From contig NZ_JRMQ02000001.1 of NCBI RefSeq assembly GCF_000762845.2, positions 62,001 to 126,000 on the forward strand: a DNA stretch of 64,000 nt, written 5' to 3'. A model generated the notes under the pieces. That model had not been told where the DNA came from. It did not search any database and was given only the letters and a program-made list of their open reading frames with translations. The translations under genes were made by a program, and so were the position numbers. The stretch is from Helicobacter japonicus. GTDB taxonomy: Bacteria > Campylobacterota > Campylobacteria > Campylobacterales > Helicobacteraceae. The number at the start of each line of letters is the position of its first letter. The first letter of the stretch is position 1. Shown here piece by piece: positions 29,916-38,590 of this stretch.

Positions 29916-29932
29916 TTAATAATTGTTATTAA
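29916..29932 (-). promoter_or_regulatory. Candidate Fur box of the TonB receptor
   Basis: TTAATAA-TTG-TTATTAA is a perfect dyad with a three-base centre, 63-79 bases upstream of the receptor ATG. It resembles the TAATAAT-N-ATTATTA core described for Helicobacter pylori Fur. Regulation by iron is therefore likely but inferred. Confidence 0.6.
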
Positions 29933-30081
29933 TTATAAAAGTGGATTAAATACTACAACATTCAAATAAATTTTCCATAAGAAAAAACAAGATATTAGGA
30001 AGATAATGACAAAAACATATTTTGAGCCTCCCCTAAAGAAGGCTATGTAGCTATTTTCTAAAAAGTGCGACCCATTAAAGC

Positions 30082-30954
30082 TTAAAATTGGAGTGAGTCT
30101 AAAAGTTGTTGCTCACGCATTGCTTGAGCAATCTCTTCATATCCTTTCAATGCGTTTTCATCACACAAAACCCATTCATTTAGCCCCTCTAAACTCATCA
30201 TATGCGCAATTTTTGGGTCATTTTTGAGGGCATTTTGTGATTGCATCATCTCTACAAAGCTTTTTTTGAGATAAGAATCAAAACCTTTTAAAATTGTAAA
30301 GTTACAATGGCAATAACCCGGACTTGTATAGAAATTCACTATTTGAGGATAATTTCCCTCTTGCATAACCCTCACCCAAGTCGTAGAGCCAATCGCTCCC
30401 GCATCAAGCTCCCCACTTTTTATTTTATCTAGCACATCAAATTCACTTCGCCCTGTATCGCCGTGTTTGCCCACATCGCTATTGAAGCGGAAGATTCTAA
30501 GCATATCATCTGTGCCTTTTTGATTGAGTGAATCAAGTGGCATTTCTCTAAGATTCAATGCACTTTGCTGTAAGTAAAACAAAGGCATAATCGCTGCTTG
30601 CGCAGAATCTAAGCTACCTAAACCAAAAGCTTTACCCTTTAAATCTTCTAAGCTTTTAATCGTGTCTCTTTTAGCCACAAACACGCTTTTAAAGTCAATA
30701 TCTGTATCGCGCATTAAAATCGCCTCTGCACCACCCTTTGTGCTATGGAGTGAGCGGATATAAGCTACATTTGTATTCCACGCAATATCAATTTTCCCTT
30801 CTTTGAGCCACTGCACTTGTCGCTCATAGTTGCTAAACAACACATAATCTAATCGTATATCCTTAAAATAATCATTAGCATATTCTCTAATCGTATCCCA
30901 AATAGGAACAATTTGCGGTGCATAAGCCACCGCACCTACTAAAATAGATTTCAT
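30082..30954 (-). CDS. PhnD-like periplasmic-binding-fold protein without signal peptide
   Basis: A 290-residue protein of the phosphate/phosphonate-binding PhnD superfamily (type 2 periplasmic-binding fold). Motifs include DIAWNTNVAYIRS, SLEDLKGKAFGLGSLDSAQAA and LDAGAIGSTTWV. The ATG at 30954 follows AAAGGAG and is two bases from the upstream stop; the sequence begins directly with the first strand (MKSILVGAVAY), so no export signal exists. No transporter permease or ATPase is nearby. Cytoplasmic proteins of this fold can be enzymes, as with MqnA/MqnD, or sensors. Third gene of an operon with an acyl-CoA dehydrogenase-like and a diiron protein. Confidence 0.72.
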   Translation of the reverse strand: MKSILVGAVAYAPQIVPIWDTIREYANDYFKDIRLDYVLFSNYERQVQWLKEGKIDIAWNTNVAYIRSLHSTKGGAEAILMRDTDIDFKSVFVAKRDTIKSLEDLKGKAFGLGSLDSAQAAIMPLFYLQQSALNLREMPLDSLNQKGTDDMLRIFRFNSDVGKHGDTGRSEFDVLDKIKSGELDAGAIGSTTWVRVMQEGNYPQIVNFYTSPGYCHCNFTILKGFDSYLKKSFVEMMQSQNALKNDPKIAHMMSLEGLNEWVLCDENALKGYEEIAQAMREQQLLDSLQF

Positions 30955-30956
30955 TT

Positions 30957-32102
30957 TTACTCCTTTGGCAAAAGTGCATCTGAAAGCCACACTTGCAAAA
31001 CATCAAGGCTTGGTGCCATTACTTGAGAAGCAAATGCGTCTCGCAAATATCGCTCTAGCGGTATAAGTTTGCTATAAGCCTTTCCCCCACCAAGTCGCAT
31101 TGCAAGAGCGCAAATATCCATAACAAGCTGTGTGGCGTTAATCCTACACGCAAAGATTTTACAAGGAGCTTCAGAATCTTTCTCATCAAAAGCCCTTGCA
31201 GCCTCTTTTGTTAATGCGATTTGGCTTTGTGTTTTGGTATAGAGTTCAGCAATATGGATTCTCACTAACTCTTTATCTGCTAACGAGGAACCATCGGTAT
31301 ATTTTCTACTCTTACAATGATTAAGTGCGCATTCATAAGAAGCCCTCCCCACGCCACTATACACTGCTCCAAGTCCCACAACAAAATACATTGCTACAAC
31401 TCCAGCTTGTGCTTCGCCCTCTCCGTCCTTTCCAAGCAAATATTGTTTTGTATGCAGCTTCACATCATTATATTGCACAGGTTTTGAGACATTTCCACGC
31501 ATACCTAAGCCATTCCACACGCCCTCTTCGTGATAAATACCCTCCGCATTATTGGGTGTAATCCAATTATTTTTGCCACCCTTTACCTTGCAAGAATTTG
31601 TATAGGTAAGATAGTAGTTTGCTTGTTGGGCAGAAGTTACAAAGCTTTTGCGCCCTTTTAAGATTCTATACTCTCCTGCTTCTGTCTCTGTTATATCAGG
31701 CAATCCAAAATGCGTCCCCGAACCACTCTCGCTATAAGCAAGGGCAAAAGAAATCTCCCCTTTTGCTATTTTTGGCAAAAACTCCTCTTTTTGCTCCTTT
31801 GTCCCAAAAGTTGCAATACACGCTGTTGCAACATTGTGCATCATATAGCAAAGTGCAGTAGAGGCGTCAAATTGCGCTAAAGTATAACAAACTAAAGCGT
31901 GATGAAGACAACTCCCACCACTTCCACCATATTCTTTAGGCACGAGCAATCCCATAAAGCCTTGCTTTTTAAGCTCATCATAAGCTTCTTTTGGGAATCT
32001 TGCTTCTTTGTCAATAGATTCTGTATAAGGGGCGACAAATGTCTTACCAAACTCTGCTACTTTTTGTTCCAAATTTTTTTCTAGGTCTTCCAAACTTAAC
32101 AT
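30957..32102 (-). CDS. Acyl-CoA dehydrogenase-like flavoprotein (possible monooxygenase)
   Basis: A 381-residue protein with the full acyl-CoA dehydrogenase fold. Visible motifs are GFMGLLVPKEYGGSGG, ALAYSESGSGTHFG, the flavin-loop pattern GLGMRGNVSKPV and RYLRDAFASQVMAPSLDVLQVWL near the end. The catalytic Glu of classical dehydrogenases is not obvious at the usual places, and APSLDVL replaces the GTxEI pattern. This recalls flavin monooxygenase members such as DszC/SfnC, but that reading is inference. It begins nine bases after the diiron gene and ends two bases before the PhnD-like gene: one operon. Confidence 0.75.
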   Translation of the reverse strand: MLSLEDLEKNLEQKVAEFGKTFVAPYTESIDKEARFPKEAYDELKKQGFMGLLVPKEYGGSGGSCLHHALVCYTLAQFDASTALCYMMHNVATACIATFGTKEQKEEFLPKIAKGEISFALAYSESGSGTHFGLPDITETEAGEYRILKGRKSFVTSAQQANYYLTYTNSCKVKGGKNNWITPNNAEGIYHEEGVWNGLGMRGNVSKPVQYNDVKLHTKQYLLGKDGEGEAQAGVVAMYFVVGLGAVYSGVGRASYECALNHCKSRKYTDGSSLADKELVRIHIAELYTKTQSQIALTKEAARAFDEKDSEAPCKIFACRINATQLVMDICALAMRLGGGKAYSKLIPLERYLRDAFASQVMAPSLDVLQVWLSDALLPKE

Positions 32103-32111
32103 ATTTTCTCC

Positions 32112-33314
32112 TTACATAAAATTAGGTGTGTGAGCCCTGCTTAAATCAAGGGCAAGTTCCTCATCAATGCCACATTCCACAAGCCGCTTTGTGCGGTTTT
32201 TTTCCATTTTTTTCTTTAATTCCTGCACCTCCTCAAAACCATTTGAAATGAGCACACTCTCCTCCCCGCCACCACGCAAAATCGCCATAGATTCTAAAAG
32301 CAAAGAGGATTCACCACTTTGTGCGTCTAAATAGTTTTTCCGCGCAAAAACGACTTCTTTTAAAGCAGCGATTTTGGCAGGGTTTTGGGAGATACTATGT
32401 TTGACATTATTCATTCCATAGGCTACATGGCGACTTTCATCTTTCCTAGCTAGTGCAAGTAAATACGCACTCGCCTCATCTCCTAAAGCCCTAAAACTCT
32501 CCTCTAAAAATTTAAGCAAATCAATAAAAGTCCCCTCACCCATAATATGCAGCAAAAAACTTGATGTAAAATAATCCTTTTCTTTCCATAGGCTAAAAAG
32601 GCTTTGTTGCGTTGTAAGTGTGGAGTATTGCACACCAAGTCCGGTAATGTTTGCTCTTTTGATAAAAGATTCAATATGGCGCGCCTCATCACCAATGATA
32701 GAGGAAAGCAAAAGCGGCACAGGCGTAAAAAAGGGTGAAATCTGCCCCAAAAATCGGGCAGGAATATATAGGGCTGAAAATTCATTTTCTGTTAAATAAG
32801 TCATAATCTGTGCGATTGCAAACTGCAAAGATGGGCTAAACTTCGGTATTTGCTCCCATTTTATATCTGTGGTGGCATTCCATTGCGACTTTTTAGAATC
32901 CTCATAAATCTGCTCTACATTGCTACTCCAAATATCATTATTAGATTCTATACTAAAATGATAATTTGGACTTGCTAACTCTACTTGCACACCATTTGGG
33001 GCTAAACCTTGCATAGGCGGACTGGTGTGAGAGAGAGTGTCAAACTTATGGAATCTTGTGGGTGATTTTTTGCATAATACATAAATAAAGTTACTTTTAG
33101 AATCTGCATTTTGACTTATTACACGCTTTTCTTTAAATGCCTCACCCTTAAAAGCACACCACATCATCAAATCATTTTCTAAATTATCCCAATCACTCAC
33201 GACTTCTATCAATGCACCAATTTGCGTCAATAAAAAAGCATTTTCAAGCCGCATAAAAAAGAGTGTGCCAAGAGGCAGTGCGCCCATAAAGACACAGGAT
33301 TTTGAATCTTGCAT
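32112..33314 (-). CDS. Ferritin-like diiron protein with TusA-like N-terminal domain
   Basis: A 400-residue protein. Residues 1-85 resemble the small TusA sulfur-carrier fold (ALPLGTLFFMRLENA and a Cys7), although the TusA CPxP motif is not conserved. Residues about 160-310 form a four-helix diiron centre whose ligands can be read: E178 (TENEFSAL), E210-x-x-H213 (DEARHIESF), E260 (GEGTFIDL) and E293-x-x-H296 (DESRHVAYG). This is the ligand set of diiron oxygenases and N-oxygenases, not of simple ferritin. First gene of a three-gene operon; the substrate is unknown. Its ribosome site is weak. Confidence 0.72.
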   Translation of the reverse strand: MQDSKSCVFMGALPLGTLFFMRLENAFLLTQIGALIEVVSDWDNLENDLMMWCAFKGEAFKEKRVISQNADSKSNFIYVLCKKSPTRFHKFDTLSHTSPPMQGLAPNGVQVELASPNYHFSIESNNDIWSSNVEQIYEDSKKSQWNATTDIKWEQIPKFSPSLQFAIAQIMTYLTENEFSALYIPARFLGQISPFFTPVPLLLSSIIGDEARHIESFIKRANITGLGVQYSTLTTQQSLFSLWKEKDYFTSSFLLHIMGEGTFIDLLKFLEESFRALGDEASAYLLALARKDESRHVAYGMNNVKHSISQNPAKIAALKEVVFARKNYLDAQSGESSLLLESMAILRGGGEESVLISNGFEEVQELKKKMEKNRTKRLVECGIDEELALDLSRAHTPNFM

Positions 33315-33360
33315 AAAATGACTTTATTGAAATTTATGAGCCTATAAGAAGACTTGTTAT

Positions 33361-33398
33361 CTTTCACCCTGAAAGCTGTTAAGTGTATTAATATTATA
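33361..33398 (-). promoter_or_regulatory. Promoter and leader hairpin of the diiron operon
   Basis: TATAAT (complement of 33393-33398) is a consensus -10 about 80 bases upstream of the diiron gene. The leader contains CTTTCAGGGTGAAAG, a six-pair hairpin at 33361-33375. Any regulatory role of the hairpin is speculative. Confidence 0.4.
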
Positions 33399-33433
33399 CA
33401 GAATTGACTTAAAATTATATAAATTTTTACATT

Positions 33434-34420
33434 CTAGCACTTCATTATAAAATGTATTATGTCGCCTAGCACTTGCTCTTTATTGATTTCATTTAGAATC
33501 TCGTGTCTTGCACCCTCATAAAGTATCAACTCCACATTAAAGCCACATTGTTCATATTGATATGCAATTTTTTCCACACCCTTGCCAAAATCTCCACAAC
33601 TATCGCTTCTACCACTTATTATTAAAAGTGGCAAACCCTCACCTTTTAAACCTCGCATATCATTAACATATTTCATACCCTTAAAAAGCCCTATAAAACT
33701 TTGTAAGCTAAAAACAAAACTACACGCTTTATCTGCCTTATATGCCTCAACCACCGCTTTATCACGACAAAGCCACGCAAAACCACCTTTTGTATTATCC
33801 TCACTCTCATTACCTAAAAATGGCTTATTGAAACTCCCAAAAGACAAAGTATTAACAAAATGTTTGCCCCATTCCTCAAATTTCATATAATGCAATATTT
33901 GCGCTATTATCTCGCCCACACCTACAAGTGGATTATACGCCGGTGAACCCGAAAGAATAAGTGCATTTATTTCATATTGATAGCTTTTAATGTAAGAGCG
34001 AGAAAGAAGTGAGCCCATAGAATGCCCAAGTAAAATATATTTTTGTGGATTAAAACGCATTTTAATCCTTGTAGTTAGCTCGTGCATATCCATAACTGCA
34101 CGCTCAAAGCCACTTAGCTTATTTAATGCGTTTTTATCTTTTTTCCCCACACCTTTCATCTCTCCCCATTGATGTAAATTATCAATACTCTTGCCGTGTC
34201 CTCTATGGTCGTTTATCACCACGATAAAGCCAGATTGTGCTAACTTTATGCCTACCCATTCGTATCTTCCCTTATGTTCTACCATTCCGTGCGCAATTTG
34301 CACCACTACAATAGAATCTAGCTGCTTTGGTATATAAACATCATATACTATACGCAAATTATCTACACGAGATTCAAAAGATAAATCTTGCTCTTTTATT
34401 ATCTCTGCTTTATCTTGCAT
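33434..34420 (-). CDS. Alpha/beta hydrolase, monoacylglycerol lipase-like (serine aminopeptidase S33 type)
   Basis: About 328 residues from ATG 34420, with AAGGG eight bases upstream; a GTG nine bases earlier is possible. The nucleophile elbow is GHSMGS; HGMVEHKGRYEW and NDHRGHGKS are the oxyanion and cap motifs of Hydrolase_4/PldB-type lipases; GRSDSCGD and ARHEILNE supply the Asp and His. It likely hydrolyses lipid esters. It overlaps the end of the upstream GH25 gene, so it belongs to an envelope-related operon. Confidence 0.85.
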   Translation of the reverse strand: MQDKAEIIKEQDLSFESRVDNLRIVYDVYIPKQLDSIVVVQIAHGMVEHKGRYEWVGIKLAQSGFIVVINDHRGHGKSIDNLHQWGEMKGVGKKDKNALNKLSGFERAVMDMHELTTRIKMRFNPQKYILLGHSMGSLLSRSYIKSYQYEINALILSGSPAYNPLVGVGEIIAQILHYMKFEEWGKHFVNTLSFGSFNKPFLGNESEDNTKGGFAWLCRDKAVVEAYKADKACSFVFSLQSFIGLFKGMKYVNDMRGLKGEGLPLLIISGRSDSCGDFGKGVEKIAYQYEQCGFNVELILYEGARHEILNEINKEQVLGDIIHFIMKC

Positions 34421-35207
34421 TCCCTGCACCCTTATTTATTTTTACACTTTTTAGCCACTCTTTTAATGCTTCTTCATCACCATTAAATACATTTAAATCA
34501 ATATATTTTTCAGAACCCTTATAGCCCTTTAATACACCTTTTGGATTATATTGCCAAAATCGCCAATCTTGAAAATATAAATTAAACCACCGCGCGATAA
34601 AAGAGTGTGGAGGAAAAAACACAGAACGAATCCACAGCGGATACTCTCCATAACGCTCACGCAAATACATATCATAAAAGCTGGGGGTGGTATAGATGAT
34701 AGGCTTTATTCTATAATGTTTTTCCAAAAGCGCAAGCAAAGTATCAAGCTCACTATAAACAGATTCAGCATTTGGAGGATTGCTTGCTTTTGTGCCATAA
34801 AATTCTATATCAACAACTGGAGGCAACATCTTTGTATAAGGAGAGTAAGGCACATTCTCAATAAAATTTGCCGCCTGTGTGTGCCCTGCAGAATCAAAAC
34901 TAAAAAAATGATAAGCCCCTACATAAATGCCTACTTCCTGTGCAGAAGCAAAATTATAAACAAATTGCTTATCTACCCAACTGCTACCCTCTGTGGCTTT
35001 AATAAACGCAAATCTCACGTTTTGTTCCTTTAAAATATGCCATTGTATATGCCCTTGATGTGCGGAGACATCTACACCTTTTAAGGGATATACCTTATCA
35101 CTTGGCATATTAAACCATACTATACCATTATGTTGAAGGATAAAAAATACACCACCAATCACGCAAACTACACATATATCTATAATAAAACGTCCGAATC
35201 TCCTCAC
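34410..35207 (-). CDS. GH25 muramidase (lysozyme), membrane-anchored
   Basis: A 265-residue glycoside hydrolase family 25 protein. The N terminus has one hydrophobic segment (IIDICVVCVIGGVFFIL) acting as anchor or uncleaved signal. The catalytic domain begins GVDVSAHQGHIQW and includes FAFIKATEGSSWVD, VDIEF and an IIYTTPSFY strand, with the Asp/Glu pair of GH25. Translation begins at GTG, overlapping the DUF2156 stop (GTGA). It likely cleaves peptidoglycan in the periplasm; no phage genes are nearby, so a housekeeping role is favoured over a lysin. Confidence 0.88.
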   Translation of the reverse strand: MRRFGRFIIDICVVCVIGGVFFILQHNGIVWFNMPSDKVYPLKGVDVSAHQGHIQWHILKEQNVRFAFIKATEGSSWVDKQFVYNFASAQEVGIYVGAYHFFSFDSAGHTQAANFIENVPYSPYTKMLPPVVDIEFYGTKASNPPNAESVYSELDTLLALLEKHYRIKPIIYTTPSFYDMYLRERYGEYPLWIRSVFFPPHSFIARWFNLYFQDWRFWQYNPKGVLKGYKGSEKYIDLNVFNGDEEALKEWLKSVKINKGAGNAR

Positions 35208-36097
35208 ACTTTGAGCCTTGCGTGATATTTTTCAAGTAAAAATGCAGGTTGATAGGAGAGTTTTGCCTTACGCAATCCCTCAATACCCAAATCTTCCTCA
35301 CGATTTGCATATTGTGTCGCAGCAAAAATATTTTTAAGCAAAGATTGATTAATTGCTTGATAGGCACCATTAAAGATAGTATTAGCCTTTTCAATATGTA
35401 TAAGCGCACAATCCTCATCAAGATTCTCTCCAAAACTAAATGCAGCAACCTCACCATCAATACGCAAAAGCCCACCCCGCAAACCTAAGGTATCAAAATG
35501 CTTCAATGCGTCATTTATACCAAGATTCTCAAAATACAATCCCTTATCATCTTTGTTTGCATTTCCATACCAAAGATTATTGATAGCTATTACCTCATCA
35601 ATATTAGCAAGGCTTAAAGATTCAAATTGCGTTTGTGGATATTGCAAATAAAATCTATTTAAATGATTTTTTTTCTTATGAAACTTTCTTCCAGCAAGCT
35701 CTATAAGCTCTTGCGTATGATATATATAATCAAATCTATCTCTTACCTGCTCAAAAACAAAAGATGTAGGAAAATCTAATACCAACTCATCACATTCACT
35801 TTGCTGCAAAGAGTGGATTTCTAAGGGGAGATTCAATGCTTGATAATGCTTTAATAATGCCTCAATAATAGGCTTTTTATTGCCTTGCCCAAGTGGATAA
35901 AAGATAAAAGGATTTTCGTTAGGATAGCGTGTCTGAATAACACACTGCCCCTCAATGATTGCATAGCTTATCTCACGCGAATATCGCCACATAAACATAT
36001 TTGTGAAATTTGTATCTGAAATCCACCGCCCACGCACACTTACGAAGGGTTGCAGAATCTCTCTATCACTTAACTCTAACACTTTAAAATCTATCAT
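35204..36097 (-). CDS. DUF2156 (GNAT-like) protein
   Basis: A 297-residue protein of the DUF2156 family, which shares the GNAT-type fold of the aminoacyl-transferase domain in lysylphosphatidylglycerol synthases. Visible landmarks are SDTNFTNMFMWRY near the N terminus, KFHKKKNHLNRF in the centre and RIDGEVAAFSFGE with NREEDLGIEGLRKAKLSYQP in the second half. No membrane flippase domain is present, so lipid lysylation is not assumed. It overlaps the lysozyme gene by four bases and follows pheA by eight. Confidence 0.82.
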   Translation of the reverse strand: MIDFKVLELSDREILQPFVSVRGRWISDTNFTNMFMWRYSREISYAIIEGQCVIQTRYPNENPFIFYPLGQGNKKPIIEALLKHYQALNLPLEIHSLQQSECDELVLDFPTSFVFEQVRDRFDYIYHTQELIELAGRKFHKKKNHLNRFYLQYPQTQFESLSLANIDEVIAINNLWYGNANKDDKGLYFENLGINDALKHFDTLGLRGGLLRIDGEVAAFSFGENLDEDCALIHIEKANTIFNGAYQAINQSLLKNIFAATQYANREEDLGIEGLRKAKLSYQPAFLLEKYHARLKV

Positions 36098-36105
36098 TTA
36101 TTTCT

Positions 36106-37191
36106 CTACTCCCGCATATCAGTAAAAATATAGCTACCTAACCATTTAATCTCATCGGCTCTTTTCTCTAATAGTCTCTGCAATGGCGGGTCTTTATAAT
36201 GTCCTTCACAATCGATAAAAAATCCCATTCTAAATTCATTATTTTCACGCACAGGACGAGAATCTATACGAGTAAGATTAATGCCCTCTTTTTCAAAATC
36301 TCCAAGCAATCTAAACAAATCACCCACTTGGTCTTTTTCTTTGAGATTCACAAAAAGTGAGGTTTTATCCTTTTTGCTCGGCGGATTCTCAAAATCACTG
36401 ACAATTACAAAACGCGTTTTATTGTTTTGAGAATCTTCAATATGTTCAAACATTAGTGGTAAATTATAAAGCTTTCCTGCAATTTTTGAGCCAATAGCAG
36501 CACTTTGTGGATTATTTGCTGCAAGCTGCACAGCCCTTGCGGTAGAATCTGTGGGGATTTGCTCGATATGGTGCAAATTATGTGCATTGAGAAAATGCTG
36601 ACATTGCCCAAAGGCTATATCTTTAGAATAAATCGTTTTAATATCGCCCAAATGCTCACAATTGCTCAAAAAACTATGATGAATAGGCAAAATCATATCC
36701 GCTATAATTTTAAAATCAAAACGCGCAAGCAAGTCAATACTCTCCCCCACCATACCATTTGTATTATTTTCAAGTGGCACAACTCCATACTTCACACGTT
36801 TAGCACATAATGCCTCAAAAACTGCACTAATAGTATTAAGTGGTATATACTCACTCATAGCTCCAAATCGCTCTTCGGCTGCTTGATGTGTGTAACTGCC
36901 AATAGGACCTAAAAAGGCGACTTTTTGAGGGAGTTCAAGATTGCGCGAAATTGCAAAAATCTCTTGATAAATAGCTTCAATCGCGTGTAAATTCATAAAT
37001 TTACTGCCTCTTTGATTAAGCCTTTCTACAATTTGTCTTTCCCGCTCTGGGCGATAAATTGCGCTTCCATACTTATGCTTATGCTCACCTACCTTTGCTA
37101 CAAGTGCCATTCTTTGCTCTAGGGCATCAAAAATAATATCATCGATTTTATCAATTTGTGTGCGTAGCTCTTGTAATACATTTTCTTGCAT
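36106..37191 (-). CDS. pheA: Bifunctional chorismate mutase / prephenate dehydratase
   Basis: 361 residues from ATG 37191, which has GGGAG nine bases upstream; an in-frame GTG at 37215 overlaps lysA and lacks a site. Residues 1-90 form an AroQ chorismate mutase domain (LRTQIDKIDDIIFDALEQRMALV). The dehydratase domain starts VAFLGPIGSYTHQAA and contains the DSTARAV Thr motif. The C-terminal ACT domain (SLFVNLKEK, RIDSRPVR) should bind phenylalanine for feedback control. It makes phenylpyruvate for phenylalanine. lysA is immediately upstream. Confidence 0.95.
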   Translation of the reverse strand: MQENVLQELRTQIDKIDDIIFDALEQRMALVAKVGEHKHKYGSAIYRPERERQIVERLNQRGSKFMNLHAIEAIYQEIFAISRNLELPQKVAFLGPIGSYTHQAAEERFGAMSEYIPLNTISAVFEALCAKRVKYGVVPLENNTNGMVGESIDLLARFDFKIIADMILPIHHSFLSNCEHLGDIKTIYSKDIAFGQCQHFLNAHNLHHIEQIPTDSTARAVQLAANNPQSAAIGSKIAGKLYNLPLMFEHIEDSQNNKTRFVIVSDFENPPSKKDKTSLFVNLKEKDQVGDLFRLLGDFEKEGINLTRIDSRPVRENNEFRMGFFIDCEGHYKDPPLQRLLEKRADEIKWLGSYIFTDMRE

Positions 37192-37205
37192 TTTATTGCT
37201 CTCCC

Positions 37206-38450
37206 TTAATCGCACTTAGAATCTTCATAATTTTGTAACAACTCTGCCTCATCTCTCATCATATCATCAAGAGATTCTCTATGCTTAATGACACGCACAT
37301 CTTCTCCCATAAATGCTACTTCAGCAGGGCGCGGGCGAGTATTATAGTTACTCGCCATACTATAACCATACGCTCCGGCATTTTTAAGCACAAGCACATC
37401 ACCTGCTTGAAGCGATGGAAGTTTAATATTTTTAGCCAAATAATCACTGCTCTCACAAATTGGTCCTACAACATCACAAAGATTGTCTGTCAAAGTATGA
37501 GATTCTCTATTGCCTTTTAAAATATATTCAACTTCGTGTGTAGCTTGGTAAAGTGCTGGACGTATAAGGTCATTCATCGCTGCATCGACAATCACAAATC
37601 GTTTCTTGCCATTATATTTCTCATAAAGCACACTTGTAAGTAACACACCACTCTCTCCTACAAGAAAGCGTCCGGGCTCACAAATAATTGTCAAGTCAAG
37701 TCCATACAACGCACCTAAAATCGCTTGAGCGTAATCATAAGGATTAATAAGTGTTTCATCTGTATAACAAATCCCTATACCACCACCAATATCAAAAAAT
37801 TTCAAATCAATTTTGAGAGCAAGAAGACTATGGGCAAGCTCTGCAATCTTTTGTGCAGATTGCTTGATTGGCTCTAACTCTGTAAGTTGTGAGCCAATAT
37901 GAAAATGAATCCCAATAGGCTCAAGGTTTGGTGCATTTTTAGCAAAAATATACATAGATTTTGCTTGCTCTATATCTACACCAAATTTATTTTCACTCAA
38001 TCCTGTTGAAATATAAGGGTGAGTTTTAGCGTCAATATTTGGATTGACGCGCACAGAGATACGAGCGACTTTATCAAGTTTTTTAGCAATAGATTCAATA
38101 CGAAATAACTCTTCCTCACTCTCTACATTTAAAAATAAAATATCACTTTGAAGTGCTTCTTCAATCTCAATATCCTGCTTTCCTACACCACTAAAAATAA
38201 TTTTATATTTTGGAATCCCTGCTTTTAATGCTCTTTTCACTTCACCAATAGATACACAATCCGCTCCACTCCCAAGCTTTGCTAAATGATGAATAATAGA
38301 AAGGTTAGAATTTGCTTTAAGCGCATAACAAACAAGTGATTTACGTGCTTTAAAAGCGTCTTTCATCTCAGAAAAAGCATCTGTAATTTTTGCCAAATCA
38401 TACACATAAAGGGGTGTTTTGTAAGTTTTTGCAAGTTGTAAATAATCCAT
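37206..38450 (-). CDS. lysA: Diaminopimelate decarboxylase
   Basis: A 414-residue fold III PLP enzyme that makes lysine from meso-diaminopimelate. The PLP lysine is in VCYALKANSNL; HFHIGSQL, DIGGGIGICY and CEPGRFLVG are phosphate-binding and substrate motifs; CESSDYLAKN contains the active-site cysteine from the partner subunit. Its promoter region faces the small membrane protein gene. pheA starts 14 bases beyond its stop. Confidence 0.96.
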   Translation of the reverse strand: MDYLQLAKTYKTPLYVYDLAKITDAFSEMKDAFKARKSLVCYALKANSNLSIIHHLAKLGSGADCVSIGEVKRALKAGIPKYKIIFSGVGKQDIEIEEALQSDILFLNVESEEELFRIESIAKKLDKVARISVRVNPNIDAKTHPYISTGLSENKFGVDIEQAKSMYIFAKNAPNLEPIGIHFHIGSQLTELEPIKQSAQKIAELAHSLLALKIDLKFFDIGGGIGICYTDETLINPYDYAQAILGALYGLDLTIICEPGRFLVGESGVLLTSVLYEKYNGKKRFVIVDAAMNDLIRPALYQATHEVEYILKGNRESHTLTDNLCDVVGPICESSDYLAKNIKLPSLQAGDVLVLKNAGAYGYSMASNYNTRPRPAEVAFMGEDVRVIKHRESLDDMMRDEAELLQNYEDSKCD

Positions 38451-38590
38451 ATCTATTCCTCATATCTTATAATGAAGCAAGATTTTAAAAATTGACTAAA
38501 GACAATGTTTTATCGCATAATTTTAGCCACAATAGCATAATATTATGTTAAACTAATAGTTTTCTTTCATTAAATTTTACAAGGATTGCT

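Noticed and set aside
30082-30954. Phosphonate ABC transporter binding protein
   Set aside because: There is no signal peptide or lipobox and no PhnC/PhnE-like genes nearby, so a transport role is not supported.
34410-35207. Phage endolysin or prophage remnant
   Set aside because: The GH25 protein has its own membrane anchor and sits among housekeeping genes; no other phage genes are visible.
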